A stretch of DNA of 64,000 nt from Mastigocoleus testarum BC008 (GCF_001456025.1 NZ_LMTZ01000089.1:80399-144398), one strand, 5' to 3'. Counted from the first letter of the stretch, positions 9,409 through 19,228 are shown. Notes: generated by a model not told the origin, from the letters alone. Program-made: numbers and translations.

Positions 9409-9598
9409 ATATCAAAAAATAAATCCAATCAAATTTTATCGTTTTTACCATTTTGACGCACAGACAATACTTCCAACCATGGTGCTAATAAGCATGTTTA
9501 CAGGCTTATTCTTTAATAAAAGTTATTTTAATAATAGAAAACAAAAACAATATTACGTATAAATACTGAGCCGTGGAGTGAGACCCCTCGCAATTTCC

Positions 9599-9631
9599 GT
9601 GAAAGGACGAATGGTCTGCAAAACCTTTCAC
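9599..9631 (+). promoter_or_regulatory. Hairpin in the sigF upstream region
   Basis: GTGAAAGG (9599-9606) and CCTTTCAC (9624-9631) form a perfect 8-bp stem with a 17-base loop, about 165 bases before the sigF start. It is not followed by a T-run in the sigF direction, so it is more likely a leader structure or operator than a terminator. Nothing else was recognised in the 388-bp divergent gap. Confidence 0.35.
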
Positions 9632-9796
9632 AAGGAAAATAATTACAGCTTTAATACTGAGTTGCATTCTTAAAGCTAACGATCAAGTTGACTCACAAAG
9701 CATAAAACGCTGAATTCTCAATCTGGATGCAACTAAGTATAAAAATGATTGATTAAGTTCCTTTCCCAAAAGAGAAGTTATTACAAGGGTATTTAT

Positions 9797-10588
9797 ATGG
9801 TAGCTACTCAGTCCTCTATGAGGTACGATAGTATGGAACTAATGCGTATGTACTATCAAAATCCTTCGATCAAATTGCGCAATAAGCTTGTACAACTACA
9901 TACTGGTTTAGTACGAAAGATGGCTCATAAGTTTAGCCATCAGTGTAATGAACCTTATGAAGATTTAGAGCAAATCGGTTATTTTGGTTTGATTCGTGCA
10001 ATTGAACGCTTCGACCCATCTCAAGGTTATGCTTTTAGTTCTTTTGCCGTACCTTATATTCGGGGTGAGATGCTCCACTTCCTGCGCGATCGCAGTACTT
10101 TATTAAAGATACCCAGACGATGGCAAGAACTCTACAATGAGGGGCAAAAAATTCGTAAGGAATTAGCTGCAGATTTGGGTAGACCTCCAAAAGATGCTGA
10201 AATTGCTAAATTATTGAAGGTTTCGTTACAAGAATGGCAAGAAACTAAGTTGGCTGCACAAAACAGAATGCCATTAAGTTTAGATGCAACAGTAGTTCAT
10301 TATGTTGATTGTCAAGTAACTTTGGGTGAAGCACTCCCCTGTCAACGTAGTAGTTCTCACCAACAATTAGAAGAAGAAAGACAGCAGCTTCGAGGGGCAA
10401 TCGATATGTTAGAAGAAAAACCCCGAATGGCAGTTGAATTAGTATTTTTAAAAGAACTTTCTCGGAAGGATGCAGCTAAGACCATTGGAACTTCACCAAT
10501 GACAGTAACGCGGTATTTACAAAAAGGCATTCAGGATTTAGTTTCTTTCATGCAACCACAAACTGTTTCTGCAGGAACTTCTGCTTGA
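9797..10588 (+). CDS. sigF: RNA polymerase group 3 sigma factor SigF
   Basis: 263 residues from ATG 9797, chosen because AAGGG at 9785-9789 lies seven bases upstream; a TTG at 9749 has no such site. Region 2 is visible as EDLEQIGYFGLIRAIERFDP, then FSSFAVPYIRGEMLHFLRD. Region 3 begins near IPRRWQELY and RPPKDAEIAKLL. Region 4 has LVFLKELSRKDAAKTIGTSP with a helix-turn-helix for the -35 element. The sequence fits the cyanobacterial SigF lineage, linked in Synechocystis to pilus formation and motility; the regulon here is inference. No anti-sigma gene is adjacent. It is divergent from the BI-1 gene. Confidence 0.9.
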   Translation: MVATQSSMRYDSMELMRMYYQNPSIKLRNKLVQLHTGLVRKMAHKFSHQCNEPYEDLEQIGYFGLIRAIERFDPSQGYAFSSFAVPYIRGEMLHFLRDRSTLLKIPRRWQELYNEGQKIRKELAADLGRPPKDAEIAKLLKVSLQEWQETKLAAQNRMPLSLDATVVHYVDCQVTLGEALPCQRSSSHQQLEEERQQLRGAIDMLEEKPRMAVELVFLKELSRKDAAKTIGTSPMTVTRYLQKGIQDLVSFMQPQTVSAGTSA

Positions 10589-10791
10589 CTATCTACTTGA
10601 TTTATATTGTACGTGCTAATTTCTGGAATAAACACCTTCCAAACGCTACAGCAATCTTCAGAAATATCTTTATCTATTTGTTTTAATTTGGTTTAGTGAT
10701 CGGTAATAGGTAATTGTTACGCATCTGTACTGCTTACGCAGTAGGTGATAATGAAAAAATCAATTAACCATTAACTATTGAGCAGGACTAT

Positions 10792-12915
10792 TTACCGAGA
10801 CTTAATATCTGCTATTGCACCTTTAGTCATCGCAGCAATTGCTTTATCGGTGGCTTTTGGCAAATGGTAATATTTGCCGCTTGCTGTTTGTGCTAATTCT
10901 TTGGCAAAGCCTGTGGAGACAAATTTACTTTCAGTATCAATTACTAGTAGTTGAATCCTAGCAGCGCGTATCTTTGCCGCAATATCCAATAATTCGCCTT
11001 TAATGTCTGGTTTTTGTCCTGGTTCTTGGGGTTCCCCTAAAGAACGTGACAAGGAAATATTACCCCGCCCGTCAGTAATCGCTACAACTACAACTTGCCC
11101 AATATCGCCACTCATTCTAGCATTCAAACCAACACGTACGGCTTGGGTTAAACCATGGGCTAAGGGCGAACCACCACCACAGGGTAAAGTTTCCAAACGC
11201 GATCGCGCTAGAGCTATAGAACGAGTAGGTGGTAGTAAAACTTCAGCTTCTTCGCCTCGAAAAGGAATCAATGCTACTTGGTCGCGGTTTTGATAGGCTT
11301 CTGTAAGTAGTTGCATGACCGCACCTTTTGCCGATTGCATGCGGTTTAGTGCCATTGAACCGGAAGCATCAACAACAAATACCACTAATGCACCAGCTTT
11401 ACGCACTAAGCGTTTAGAGCGCATATCTGCTTGTTCGACAATTACTTTTCTTCCGGGATATCTAGCTCTTCGCGCTTTTTGGTAGGGAGCTGCGGCTCGT
11501 AATGTCGCATCTACAGCTATTCGGCGAACTTTACCCTGGGGTAACATCGGCTTGATATAACGCCCTCTGTCATCGGAAAAAATTTGGCTGCGAGTGCCTG
11601 ATTTCCCTTGTCTTTGCGACATTTGAGCAAAATACAGTACGCTGGGATCGAGAATTACACCCTCAGGGTCAAATACAAATTCTTCAGGGATACTTGGTGG
11701 TTCCTGTTCTCGTTGTTCTTCGTTTTCTTGTTGATCTTCGGGTTCTTCTGGTTCTTCTTCCGATTGATTTTGGTCTTCGGGTTCTTCCTGGTCCTGTGGT
11801 GGGGGAGGAGGTGGTGGGGGCTGTTGGTCTGGTGGTGTCTCCACCGTAGTTGCTCGAGGAACTATGACTAATTCTACTGCCCGTCGCAAATCTTCAGCAT
11901 TAACTTGGTTGCGTCCTTCCAAGGCTGCAGCTGCTTTGGCGACGCGTACAGCAAATAGCTCTGCACGATGTCCTTGAACGTTACCGCGAATAGCTTCATT
12001 TACCAGATAATTAATTTGATCGTGGCTGATCGTAACTTCTTTGAGCCATTCCCTTGCTAAAATAATTTGAGTTTTGAGGGCGTCAATGTCTTCGCTGTAT
12101 TGTTGTAAAAATTCTTTGGGCGATCGGGAATAGTTAATTGCTTGTTCTACGGCTTGGACTCTTTGATCTAAACCTAAGACACCATCAGCACTCAAGGTAA
12201 TAGCTATTCGATCAAGTAAGTGTTCCCGCAGGGCTCCTTCTTCGGGGTTATAAGTCGCAATGAACAGGGATTTGCAAGGATGCTGAAAACTAATTCCTTC
12301 CCGTTCAATTTGATTGCGCCCTGTTGATAAGACGGTTAGTAATTGGTTGCTGATTTGATCGTCTAAAAGATTGATCTCATCTACGTATAAAACTCCTCGG
12401 TTAGCTGTGGCGAGTAAACCGGGCTGAAAAACTGTTTGTCCTTGTTGAACTGATTTTTCTACATCTACAGATCCTAAAAGTCGATCTTCTGTAACTCCTA
12501 GGGGAATTTGAACAAAAGGTGATGGAATAATTTCAGTTTTTACCCCATCTGTGTTCTCATTAACTGTTTCTGGCGAGACAGCCTCCTGAGTAGTCGCTGG
12601 GTTAACCCCCTCCTGACCTGCTCCGAGGGAGGAAGTGTTTTTTAATAGTTCATCATCCCATTCTTCAGGGTGTTGGGGGTCGCAATTACTAATAGAGCCT
12701 GCAACAACTTCTATGGGCGGTAGGAGAGCGTGAATCGCCCGTGCCATAATCGATTTTGCTGTACCCCGACGACCTGCGATCGCAATTCCTCCCAAACCAG
12801 GATCTACTGCGGCTAAAAGCAAGGCTAATTTAATTGCTTCTTGACCGACTACGGCTGTCAGGGGAAAAGCGATATTTGAAGGGCTAACACTGGGGGCGGG
12901 CATAGTTCTCATCAT
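10792..12915 (-). CDS. chlD: Magnesium chelatase ATPase subunit D
   Basis: 707 residues, the usual ChlD length. With ChlI and ChlH it inserts magnesium into protoporphyrin IX, the first committed step of chlorophyll synthesis. The N-terminal AAA+ module has GRRGTAKS as a Walker A-like loop and VLYVDEINLLDD as Walker B. It is followed by a linker of consecutive prolines and glutamates around residues 365-410. The C-terminal von Willebrand A domain carries the MIDAS motif VVDASGSMA and TDGRGN. The start is ATG 12913-12915; a second ATG follows directly. No other chelatase subunit is nearby, but Ycf54 (47.0 kb) acts two steps later in the same pathway. Confidence 0.96.
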   Translation of the reverse strand: MMRTMPAPSVSPSNIAFPLTAVVGQEAIKLALLLAAVDPGLGGIAIAGRRGTAKSIMARAIHALLPPIEVVAGSISNCDPQHPEEWDDELLKNTSSLGAGQEGVNPATTQEAVSPETVNENTDGVKTEIIPSPFVQIPLGVTEDRLLGSVDVEKSVQQGQTVFQPGLLATANRGVLYVDEINLLDDQISNQLLTVLSTGRNQIEREGISFQHPCKSLFIATYNPEEGALREHLLDRIAITLSADGVLGLDQRVQAVEQAINYSRSPKEFLQQYSEDIDALKTQIILAREWLKEVTISHDQINYLVNEAIRGNVQGHRAELFAVRVAKAAAALEGRNQVNAEDLRRAVELVIVPRATTVETPPDQQPPPPPPPPQDQEEPEDQNQSEEEPEEPEDQQENEEQREQEPPSIPEEFVFDPEGVILDPSVLYFAQMSQRQGKSGTRSQIFSDDRGRYIKPMLPQGKVRRIAVDATLRAAAPYQKARRARYPGRKVIVEQADMRSKRLVRKAGALVVFVVDASGSMALNRMQSAKGAVMQLLTEAYQNRDQVALIPFRGEEAEVLLPPTRSIALARSRLETLPCGGGSPLAHGLTQAVRVGLNARMSGDIGQVVVVAITDGRGNISLSRSLGEPQEPGQKPDIKGELLDIAAKIRAARIQLLVIDTESKFVSTGFAKELAQTASGKYYHLPKATDKAIAAMTKGAIADIKSR

Positions 12916-13819
12916 TACCGATCTAGCTTTTTAGCATACCAAAACTTGCCGCAGTTGAGGCAAGAACTTAGATGTTGCAATTATCTACTGTTTTATCTTT
13001 CGGCACGAGAATGCGATAGTCTACTATTCTGCGCTGATGCTAAAAGCACCCGATTGTTTTTTTCTTTTATCAAAACACCGTTCGCGTAGCGCGTCCCAAT
13101 AGCCCATTCCTCTTATAGTGTGGGGAGCGTTAAGTCATCCAAATCCCTGGAATGAGGTTTATGTTTGAAATCAAATTCAATCAAAAATAATTACAAAGAT
13201 TTTTAATTGCTTTCCAATCTAAATAATTCAAGGTCTAATACTTCAAAGCGTAATATTTTAAATTCTAATATTTTAAATTCTAATATTTTAAATTCTAATA
13301 TTTCAAAGCTTAATCTTTCAATTTTCTATAATTAGATACTCACTTGTCCGGGAGAGTCTTTTTTTTACAGAAAAGTAAAATTAAGAAAAGTCATTGCATA
13401 TGACAATCTTAGCGGCTAGCGGTTAGCGGAGCATACTTTAGGTACTGCACAAAACGCCGATTTCATGGGGTGCTAACCACCACGCTATGATAGGAGATTT
13501 TATTTCTCCCAATGCCTATTTTTAAAGGTTTACCGAAAGGGAAGCATCCCAAATATATAAATTAAATTTATCTGGTGTGAAGTTACTGAAATTTATCAGT
13601 TGTAAATTTACTGGGTGTAGTTTACTTGTAAATTTATGGGGATAATACTTTATTTCACTTGATTGTGCATGGTTGAATAATCCAACTTGCGCTAATTTTT
13701 TGGACAAAAAAAATTTTTTTTTGCAAAAATTGGGATGCGCCCTGTTTCAAGTCTAATTAATTTCTATTTCTTCTATTTCTTCTTTCTTGATTAACAGAGA
13801 CATCCGTATTCGAAAAAGC
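12916..13819. other. 900-bp spacer with repeats
   Basis: Between chlD and rnc on divergent strands. It holds the 15-mer array at 13236-13325, a CGCGTAGCGCG-type palindrome near 13085, and a patch near 13410-13490 with repeated GCGGTTAGC and TAGCGG words. A 61-codon minus-strand frame at 13522-13707 has no recognisable motif and is not called. Promoters for chlD and rnc must lie here but I could not place their boxes. Confidence 0.4.
13236..13325. repeat. 15-bp AT-rich tandem repeat
   Basis: Three exact copies of TAATATTTTAAATTC (13251-13295) are flanked by variants such as TAATATTTCAAAGCT and TAATACTTCAAAGCG. The period equals that of the array at 2541-2636, although the sequence differs. 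Confidence 0.8.
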
Positions 13820-14494
13820 ATGAAAATGCATCAAATTCTTAAGTTTAAAGATCGAACACTTCTACTCAATGCACTAACACATCGTTCCTATCTTCACGAG
13901 CATCCACAGTCTGGCGAGCATAACGAACGTTTAGAGTTTCTTGGCGATGCATTGTTAAATTTTTTAAGTGGTGAGTATCTTTATCAAAGATATCCAGAAA
14001 AAGGGGAAGATGAGTTAACCCGTAGACGTTCCGCACTTGTAGACGAACAACAATTGGCAAATTTTGCCCTTGAAGTAGGTTTGAATTTAAAAATACGTTT
14101 GGGTAAGGGAGCAAAACGTGAGGGAGGTTCTCAAAATCCTAAGTTGCTTAGTAGTGCTTTTGAAGCTTTAATCGCAGCTTACTACCTCGATAAAAATTGT
14201 GATATTGAAGCTGTACGTGCAGTTATCGAACCTTTATTTAACTCAGTTCCTGAAAGAACTTTTACATTACGCTCCAATGTGGATGCAAAAAATCGGTTTC
14301 AAGAATGGGTACAAAAAAATATTACTCCCTCTCCTCCCAAATATGACACTGTCCCTATTGGAGGTTCTTGTCATGCTCCAGAATTTCTTGCCAAAGTATT
14401 AGTGGGTAATAAAGTCTATGGAGAAGGTAGGGGACGCAATAAACGGGATGCAGAGAAAGCTGCGGCGGAAAACGCACTTGCAAGGTTGAAATAA
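13820..14494 (+). CDS. rnc: Ribonuclease III
   Basis: About 224 residues. The RNase III signature NERLEFLGDALLN near residue 35 carries the acidic metal-binding residues, with EALIAAYYLD completing the catalytic domain. The C-terminal dsRNA-binding domain shows RFQEWVQKN and NKRDAEKAAAENALARL. It cuts double-stranded RNA, as in rRNA precursors and sRNA-mRNA duplexes. Candidate starts are ATG 13820, ATG 13826 and an upstream TTG at 13787; none has a strong ribosome site, so 13820 is chosen by family length. Cyanobacteria often carry two or three RNase III paralogues; this is one of the short, two-domain type. Confidence 0.9.
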   Translation: MKMHQILKFKDRTLLLNALTHRSYLHEHPQSGEHNERLEFLGDALLNFLSGEYLYQRYPEKGEDELTRRRSALVDEQQLANFALEVGLNLKIRLGKGAKREGGSQNPKLLSSAFEALIAAYYLDKNCDIEAVRAVIEPLFNSVPERTFTLRSNVDAKNRFQEWVQKNITPSPPKYDTVPIGGSCHAPEFLAKVLVGNKVYGEGRGRNKRDAEKAAAENALARLK

Positions 14495-14930
14495 TAGTGA
14501 GTGAATGATAATTCACAAAAACACGGGTCATGCAAAAACATTGATTACTTTAATTCCATGGATTTTGTTTGTAGTGAGTTATGGCGTGATGATAAAGGTG
14601 ACCTAAAAATATATTTTCTCGTATAGCTAACACACCCTACGAATAATATTTTTGTAATTAGTTTTGCTCGTGTTTTTGTGTATTAATTTACAGATTAATA
14701 ATCTTCATTGAGATATAGGTTTACTCTAATAAATCTACCTTTTATTAGATTTAATTTTAATTCACAAGATATCTGAATTCTTTACCACACAAGCATTCCA
14801 ATAATAATTATTTTTATATTATTAGAACTTTTTTAATGATTTGAAATAATAACAATGTATTGTCTAGATTTTTTTTCGCTAGCATGCGAAGAATCGTCGA
14901 GTCAATATTAATTAACTCTGGGAGTTGCTT
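14495..14930. other. AT-rich spacer
   Basis: 436 bases between rnc and the permease. Several long A/T runs are present but no GC-rich stem, frame or RNA gene could be supported. Confidence 0.35.
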
Positions 14931-16268
14931 GTGGAAAATTGGCAAGCCGTTGTGAGTGTGCTTACCCTTGTAGCGATAGTTGTGGTATTCACAACAGAAT
15001 GGTTTGATATTACAATTGCTACTTTTTTAGGAGCACTATTTTTAATTTTTACTAATGTCATATCACTGCGGGAAGCTATAGATTATATAGCCAGAAGTGA
15101 TGATACCCTCGCATTATTATTTGGGTTTATGGTATTAGTACGAGCTTGGGAACAAACTGGAATATTTGAGTATTTAGCTACAAAAATATTTCTATTTACT
15201 AAGGGAGAAGGTAAACGTTTACTACTAACTATTGTTGGAATTACTTCTCTGACTTCAGTTTTTTTACCTAATGCGATCGCAGTAATTATTTTGGCTCCTT
15301 TGATGCCAGAATTAGCCCGTCAATTAACGGTTAATTTAGCGCCGTTGCTAATTTTGCTGGTATTAGTTGCAAATAGTGCTGGATTACTAACTATTTTTGC
15401 TGATCGGGCAACTTTTATTGTTGCTGATGGGATAAATCTCAATTTTACAGATTATTTATGGCAAGTTGGTTTAGGAGGCTTATTTGCTGTTGGAACAATT
15501 ACAGTAATGTTGCCATTTTTATGGAAAAAGATTTGGAAAACTAGAATTGAAGATTTTGACCGGCAAAGATTACCCCAAATCCATGCTCGTAATTTTTTAA
15601 ATTCCAGTGGATTAATTATTTTGGGAATTGGAATATTTTTTATTTTTACCCAATTACTAAATTATGATGTCTCACCGACAATTTATGTTTTATTTACAGC
15701 TGCTTTAGTTGTACTTTCATCTCACCAAAATCGGATGAATTTAGTCAATAGTATATTTCAAGATATTGATTGGAGTATCTTGATATTTTTTGTAAGTATT
15801 TTTGTCGTCGTCGGTGGATTAGAAAAAGCTGGTGTAGTCAATGGTTTATCTAGAATAATAGCCGCTATTTTTGGCACAAATATTATATTTGGCTTACTAA
15901 TTTTATTATTTTGTTCTGGAATTATATCGACTGTAATTCCCAGCCTTCCTTTGGTTGTGGCGATGTTACCATTACTCAAAGAATATATCGTGAGTGTGGG
16001 GCTCGCAAATTCAAGTTTTCTTTCATCTAATTTTCAAGGACAATTATCTGTTGAGGCTTTACTGCTATTTTATGCAATGCTATTTGGCGTCACTTTAGGG
16101 GGTAACGGTACCGCAGTCGGTGGAATTAGTAATGTTATTGCAGTAAATTATTCTGAAAGACAAGGAAATCGAATTTCGTTTAAAAATTTCCTTCATTATG
16201 GTATTCCAGTGATGTTATTACAGTTGGTGGCAATAGCATTATATTTGCTGGTTAGGTTTATTATTTGA
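14931..16268 (+). CDS. SLC13/ArsB-type membrane anion permease
   Basis: 445 residues, 11-12 hydrophobic spans, with the ion-transporter superfamily pattern. DDTLALLFGFMVLVRAWEQTG and GVTLGGNGTAVGGISN bracket two inverted halves, as in ArsB/NhaD/SLC13 carriers. FLPNAIAVIILAPL and GIISTVIPSLPLVVAMLPL are the matching re-entrant hairpins, although the second lacks the usual Asn-Asn pair. The substrate is not predictable. GTG 14931 is chosen over TTG 14925 because GGGAG at 14920-14924 is six bases from the GTG and abuts the TTG. The gene stands alone, followed by a hairpin at 16415. Confidence 0.8.
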   Translation: MENWQAVVSVLTLVAIVVVFTTEWFDITIATFLGALFLIFTNVISLREAIDYIARSDDTLALLFGFMVLVRAWEQTGIFEYLATKIFLFTKGEGKRLLLTIVGITSLTSVFLPNAIAVIILAPLMPELARQLTVNLAPLLILLVLVANSAGLLTIFADRATFIVADGINLNFTDYLWQVGLGGLFAVGTITVMLPFLWKKIWKTRIEDFDRQRLPQIHARNFLNSSGLIILGIGIFFIFTQLLNYDVSPTIYVLFTAALVVLSSHQNRMNLVNSIFQDIDWSILIFFVSIFVVVGGLEKAGVVNGLSRIIAAIFGTNIIFGLLILLFCSGIISTVIPSLPLVVAMLPLLKEYIVSVGLANSSFLSSNFQGQLSVEALLLFYAMLFGVTLGGNGTAVGGISNVIAVNYSERQGNRISFKNFLHYGIPVMLLQLVAIALYLLVRFII

Positions 16269-16414
16269 TACTTTGTCTTTTAGCAGTTTTGTAACTTTAT
16301 GTTTAGAAGATTTGCTCAACCTGAATGGGAAAGTTGAGTTCGCAGTACTAGCTGCAAAGCAACATCTACCTGAAGCTCTACAGATTACACTACAAAGTTT
16401 TCTATTCTCCCCGA

Positions 16415-16433
16415 CCCTCCCGAACAAGGAGGG
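16415..16433 (+). terminator. Hairpin downstream of the SLC13-like permease
   Basis: CCCTCC (16415-16420) pairs with GGAGGG (16428-16433) across a 7-base loop, followed by CTTTCGTT. GC-rich and short, 150 bases after the permease stop, so a terminator is the likely role. The rest of the 339-bp gap shows nothing else. Confidence 0.5.
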
Positions 16434-16607
16434 CTTTCGTTAATTTGTATTTAATTTTTCTAAGTTTGATTTTTCTAACTTCAAATTATCTAATTTCAAT
16501 TTTTATTGATTAAATTTTTGTGACAGCAAGATATAAATTTATTCGCTGAATATACTATGTTTCCATAACCTAAAGTACCCGTATGAAAGTTAGAGGGTGC
16601 CAAAAAA

Positions 16608-17837
16608 ATGACACGAAGTCAAAATCAAATAAATAATAAAAATTACACAAATATTTTGTGGCTACAAGTTTGTAGTTTAGGTATGGTACAGGGAGCTATT
16701 AGTATCACTTGGGTAATTTACAATTTATATTTGCCTAAGTTATTAGTCGAGTTTGGCTTTCCTAAGTCTTTAGCGATTAGTTTACTAATTCTCGAAAATG
16801 CTTTAGCGGTGGTTATGGAACCTTTGATGGGTTCGCTTTCTGATAACACGCAGCGTTGGTTTGGTAGTAAATTTCCTTTTATTACTGCGGGTGTGCTTCT
16901 TTCTTCAAGTTTATTGATTGCAATTGCATCTCTTGTGACTTTTGCATCACCATCATCTGTAATTAGATATATTTTGCCGGTTTTAATGGTAGCTTGGGCA
17001 TTAGCAATGACTGTATTTCGCAGTCCGGTACTTTCCTTATTAGGAAGATATGCATTGCCAAAAAGTTTACCGATGGCTGTAAGCGTCTTAACTTTAATTA
17101 TTGGAATTATTGGTGCTTTTCGACTAACTGCTTATGATTTTATTCTTGGTTTGGGACCAATCGCGACTTTTGCTACTGCTTCTTTTATTTTGTTAGCTTC
17201 CGCAGCAATTTTAAGATTTGTTCATCCACCGGATAGCATATCAGACCAACCTGTAGATCGACATCGTGCAGCCTCACCATTACCTATTTCCTTTCCTGCT
17301 TTGGGTTTAATTTTTACCTTAGGTGCTAGTTTTGCTTGGGGTTATCGCTTGCTATTAGATGCTGTTGGTAAATTTCTCAAAGTTCAATTGAGCCTTGATA
17401 ATGTGGAATTACAACTAGCTATTTTTGGCATTGCGATCGCAATCGCAGCTTTACCTGCGGGTGCTGTAGCGACAAAAATTGGAAATCGTAAAGCAATGCT
17501 TGGTGGTAGCGCTGTTACTGTTGTGTTAATGTTTTTGATGCCTTTTATTGGCGCACAATTTATCATTCTTGCTCTTCTTGTCGCAGCATTTATTTTTATT
17601 TTGAATGGTACTCTTCCTTTTGCTTTGGAAATGGTTCCACCTCATCGGGGTGGATTAGGTGTCGGGATGTATTTTGGTGGAGCTGGTTTAGCTATGAGTA
17701 TTTTTGGTTCCACATTCCCAGATCCTAAAGCGATCGCCCCTGAGTTTGCTGCTATGGTGAGTGCGATCGCTTTTCTGGTTGCAGGCGTTTGTGTCGCAGT
17801 GGGTAATATTATTGAGGCTCGAAATTCCGCAATCTAA
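16608..17837 (+). CDS. Major facilitator superfamily transporter
   Basis: 409 residues with 12 predicted spans. EPLMGSLSDNTQRWFGSKFPFI between spans 2 and 3 is close to the loop signature of the GPH/SLC45 sugar-cation branch (G-x-LSD-x2-R-x2-G-R-R-xP-F). A parallel loop, ATKIGNRKAML, follows span 8. The substrate is unknown; sugars are typical of that branch. The start is ATG 16608 with an AGGGT about ten bases upstream. Two hairpins follow at 17907 and 17995. Confidence 0.82.
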   Translation: MTRSQNQINNKNYTNILWLQVCSLGMVQGAISITWVIYNLYLPKLLVEFGFPKSLAISLLILENALAVVMEPLMGSLSDNTQRWFGSKFPFITAGVLLSSSLLIAIASLVTFASPSSVIRYILPVLMVAWALAMTVFRSPVLSLLGRYALPKSLPMAVSVLTLIIGIIGAFRLTAYDFILGLGPIATFATASFILLASAAILRFVHPPDSISDQPVDRHRAASPLPISFPALGLIFTLGASFAWGYRLLLDAVGKFLKVQLSLDNVELQLAIFGIAIAIAALPAGAVATKIGNRKAMLGGSAVTVVLMFLMPFIGAQFIILALLVAAFIFILNGTLPFALEMVPPHRGGLGVGMYFGGAGLAMSIFGSTFPDPKAIAPEFAAMVSAIAFLVAGVCVAVGNIIEARNSAI

Positions 17838-17906
17838 AAGTCATAAAAATCTAAAAGTCACCAAATTGTCACTATCTTTCCTGTAAGATTTAGATTCATA
17901 ACTTTC

Positions 17907-17929
17907 CACCACGTAGCTTAGTCGTGGTG
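17907..17929 (+). terminator. Hairpin after the MFS gene
   Basis: CACCACG (17907-17913) and CGTGGTG (17923-17929) form a perfect 7-bp stem with a 9-base loop, 70 bases after the MFS stop. The stem shares the CGTGGTG core with the terminator at 8501. It lacks a T-run. Confidence 0.45.
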
Positions 17930-17994
17930 CGAAACCTGTTAGTGAGTTGTCAACCGCATTAGTCTGATGGTTTCGTTAATCTGCGAAACCTCTG

Positions 17995-18017
17995 GAGACG
18001 TAGCAATGCTACGTCTC
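17995..18017. repeat. Dispersed palindrome GAGACGTAGC type, copy 1
   Basis: A 23-base palindrome with 11-bp arms (GAGACGTAGCA / TGCTACGTCTC) around a single A. Related palindromes stand after the 2-OGDC gene (23659) and after its duplicated fragment (29905). It probably works as a terminator and is also a dispersed repeat. Confidence 0.7.
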
Positions 18018-18211
18018 TACAATATAAAAAACAAAAGCAAAAAAATTTAGTCTGAAAAGTTAGAACAATAAACAGTCACAAAGGTTGGCTATTTCTGAAA
18101 ATCATTTGAGAATAATTTTTTAAAAATTTCCAAAAATAACATTTTGACTCGGTAATTGCACTGTTAATATTGAATTCCATCTGTAATTTATATATATAGC
18201 AGGTGATAAAA

Positions 18212-19228
18212 ATGTATTTTTTTAAAACAAAGTTTTTTAGCCTTGTTTCTCTCTATCTACTTTTATTTTCCAATGTCGCGCTAGCGCAAAATGAGGGAGC
18301 TTCAGAAATAGAATCGGAGCCAGAATCTTTATCACAGCAGATAGTTTTATACCAACAGGCGAAAAAAGAACTCGATTCTGACTTTTATGCTCTTTACCGG
18401 ATTGTGGATCGAGTTTCCCGTGCAAATCAATTTGACGATCGCTCTTGGATAGTAACAGTTGTTCCTAGGTCGAAGAATTCTCCTATTAGCAACAACTTGA
18501 ACTCTATTGAGATTGAACGTCACGCTCTAAGACTTTTGAATGGGGATTCTTCTGGAGTTGCTTGTATCGTCAGTCGAGAAATTGCTCGACGCACTCAAAA
18601 CTACAGGACCCTTGATGAAACTCAAAAGCAAGAATTAATTACCAAAATTAAAGAAGAAGCAAAAGAAGAAGTATTAGCAAGAAAAAATAATACACTCAAG
18701 CACAATGCGATGAATGTAGTTGGGAGCGTGATTACAGACCACGTACTTCCTGGTTTTATTGGTGACTTCGCCGGTTCTGTAATTGGTAGTCGTAGACACA
18801 GAAGGCGTATAACTCGAAAAAAGCAGAAACGAATAGATGAAATTGTTGCAAGAAAAACCCAAGAGCTAGAGCAAAGTTGGATAGATGAAATCCGAAGTCG
18901 AGAATTAGAATTGGATAAAATTGCTTATTTAGCTACAGTTCGTGCAGGTTTTGAAGCAGAAGGATGCTTCAGAGCAATCACGGTTTTAACTCAAAGTAAT
19001 AAGGATAATGTTGATACGAGAAATTTGACGATTTCCCAGCGGATAAATGCGTTGAAAAATTCAATCAAAGAGTATCCCTTACAAAAATTGTTGAGTGAAG
19101 GAGAAACAAAAATTTCCCATACTCAACCTTTAGCTTATAATCTATCTGAGGATGGTAATTCTTTAAAAGTAAACTACAGTCAAAGTGATTCAGTTGCTAA
19201 TGATATAGATCGACGCTTTGGAAATTAA
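18212..19228 (+). CDS. Secreted M48-like metallopeptidase homologue lacking zinc ligands
   Basis: 338 residues from ATG 18212, with AGGTG at 18201-18205 six bases upstream. Residues 1-25 are a signal peptide ending ALA. The following part resembles the periplasmic M48 peptidases. Where the family has the zinc motif HEIAH, this protein has SREIARR (residues 121-127): the Glu, Ile and Ala remain but both His are Arg. Downstream RELELDKIAYLATVRAGFEAEG matches the family's third-ligand region ExxAD...RAGxDP. A basic patch GSRRHRRRITRKKQKR lies between. Protease activity is not expected; a binding or scaffold role is inferred. It could be decaying, but the frame is intact. No operon partner. Confidence 0.65.
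   Translation: MYFFKTKFFSLVSLYLLLFSNVALAQNEGASEIESEPESLSQQIVLYQQAKKELDSDFYALYRIVDRVSRANQFDDRSWIVTVVPRSKNSPISNNLNSIEIERHALRLLNGDSSGVACIVSREIARRTQNYRTLDETQKQELITKIKEEAKEEVLARKNNTLKHNAMNVVGSVITDHVLPGFIGDFAGSVIGSRRHRRRITRKKQKRIDEIVARKTQELEQSWIDEIRSRELELDKIAYLATVRAGFEAEGCFRAITVLTQSNKDNVDTRNLTISQRINALKNSIKEYPLQKLLSEGETKISHTQPLAYNLSEDGNSLKVNYSQSDSVANDIDRRFGN

Noticed and set aside
11608..11871. Plus-strand 87-codon frame rich in Phe, Leu, Val and Trp
   Set aside because: It is the antisense of the proline/glutamate-rich linker of chlD; its hydrophobicity is a reading artefact.
13522..13707. 61-codon minus-strand frame near rnc
   Set aside because: No family match, no ribosome site, and it lies in a repeat-bearing spacer.
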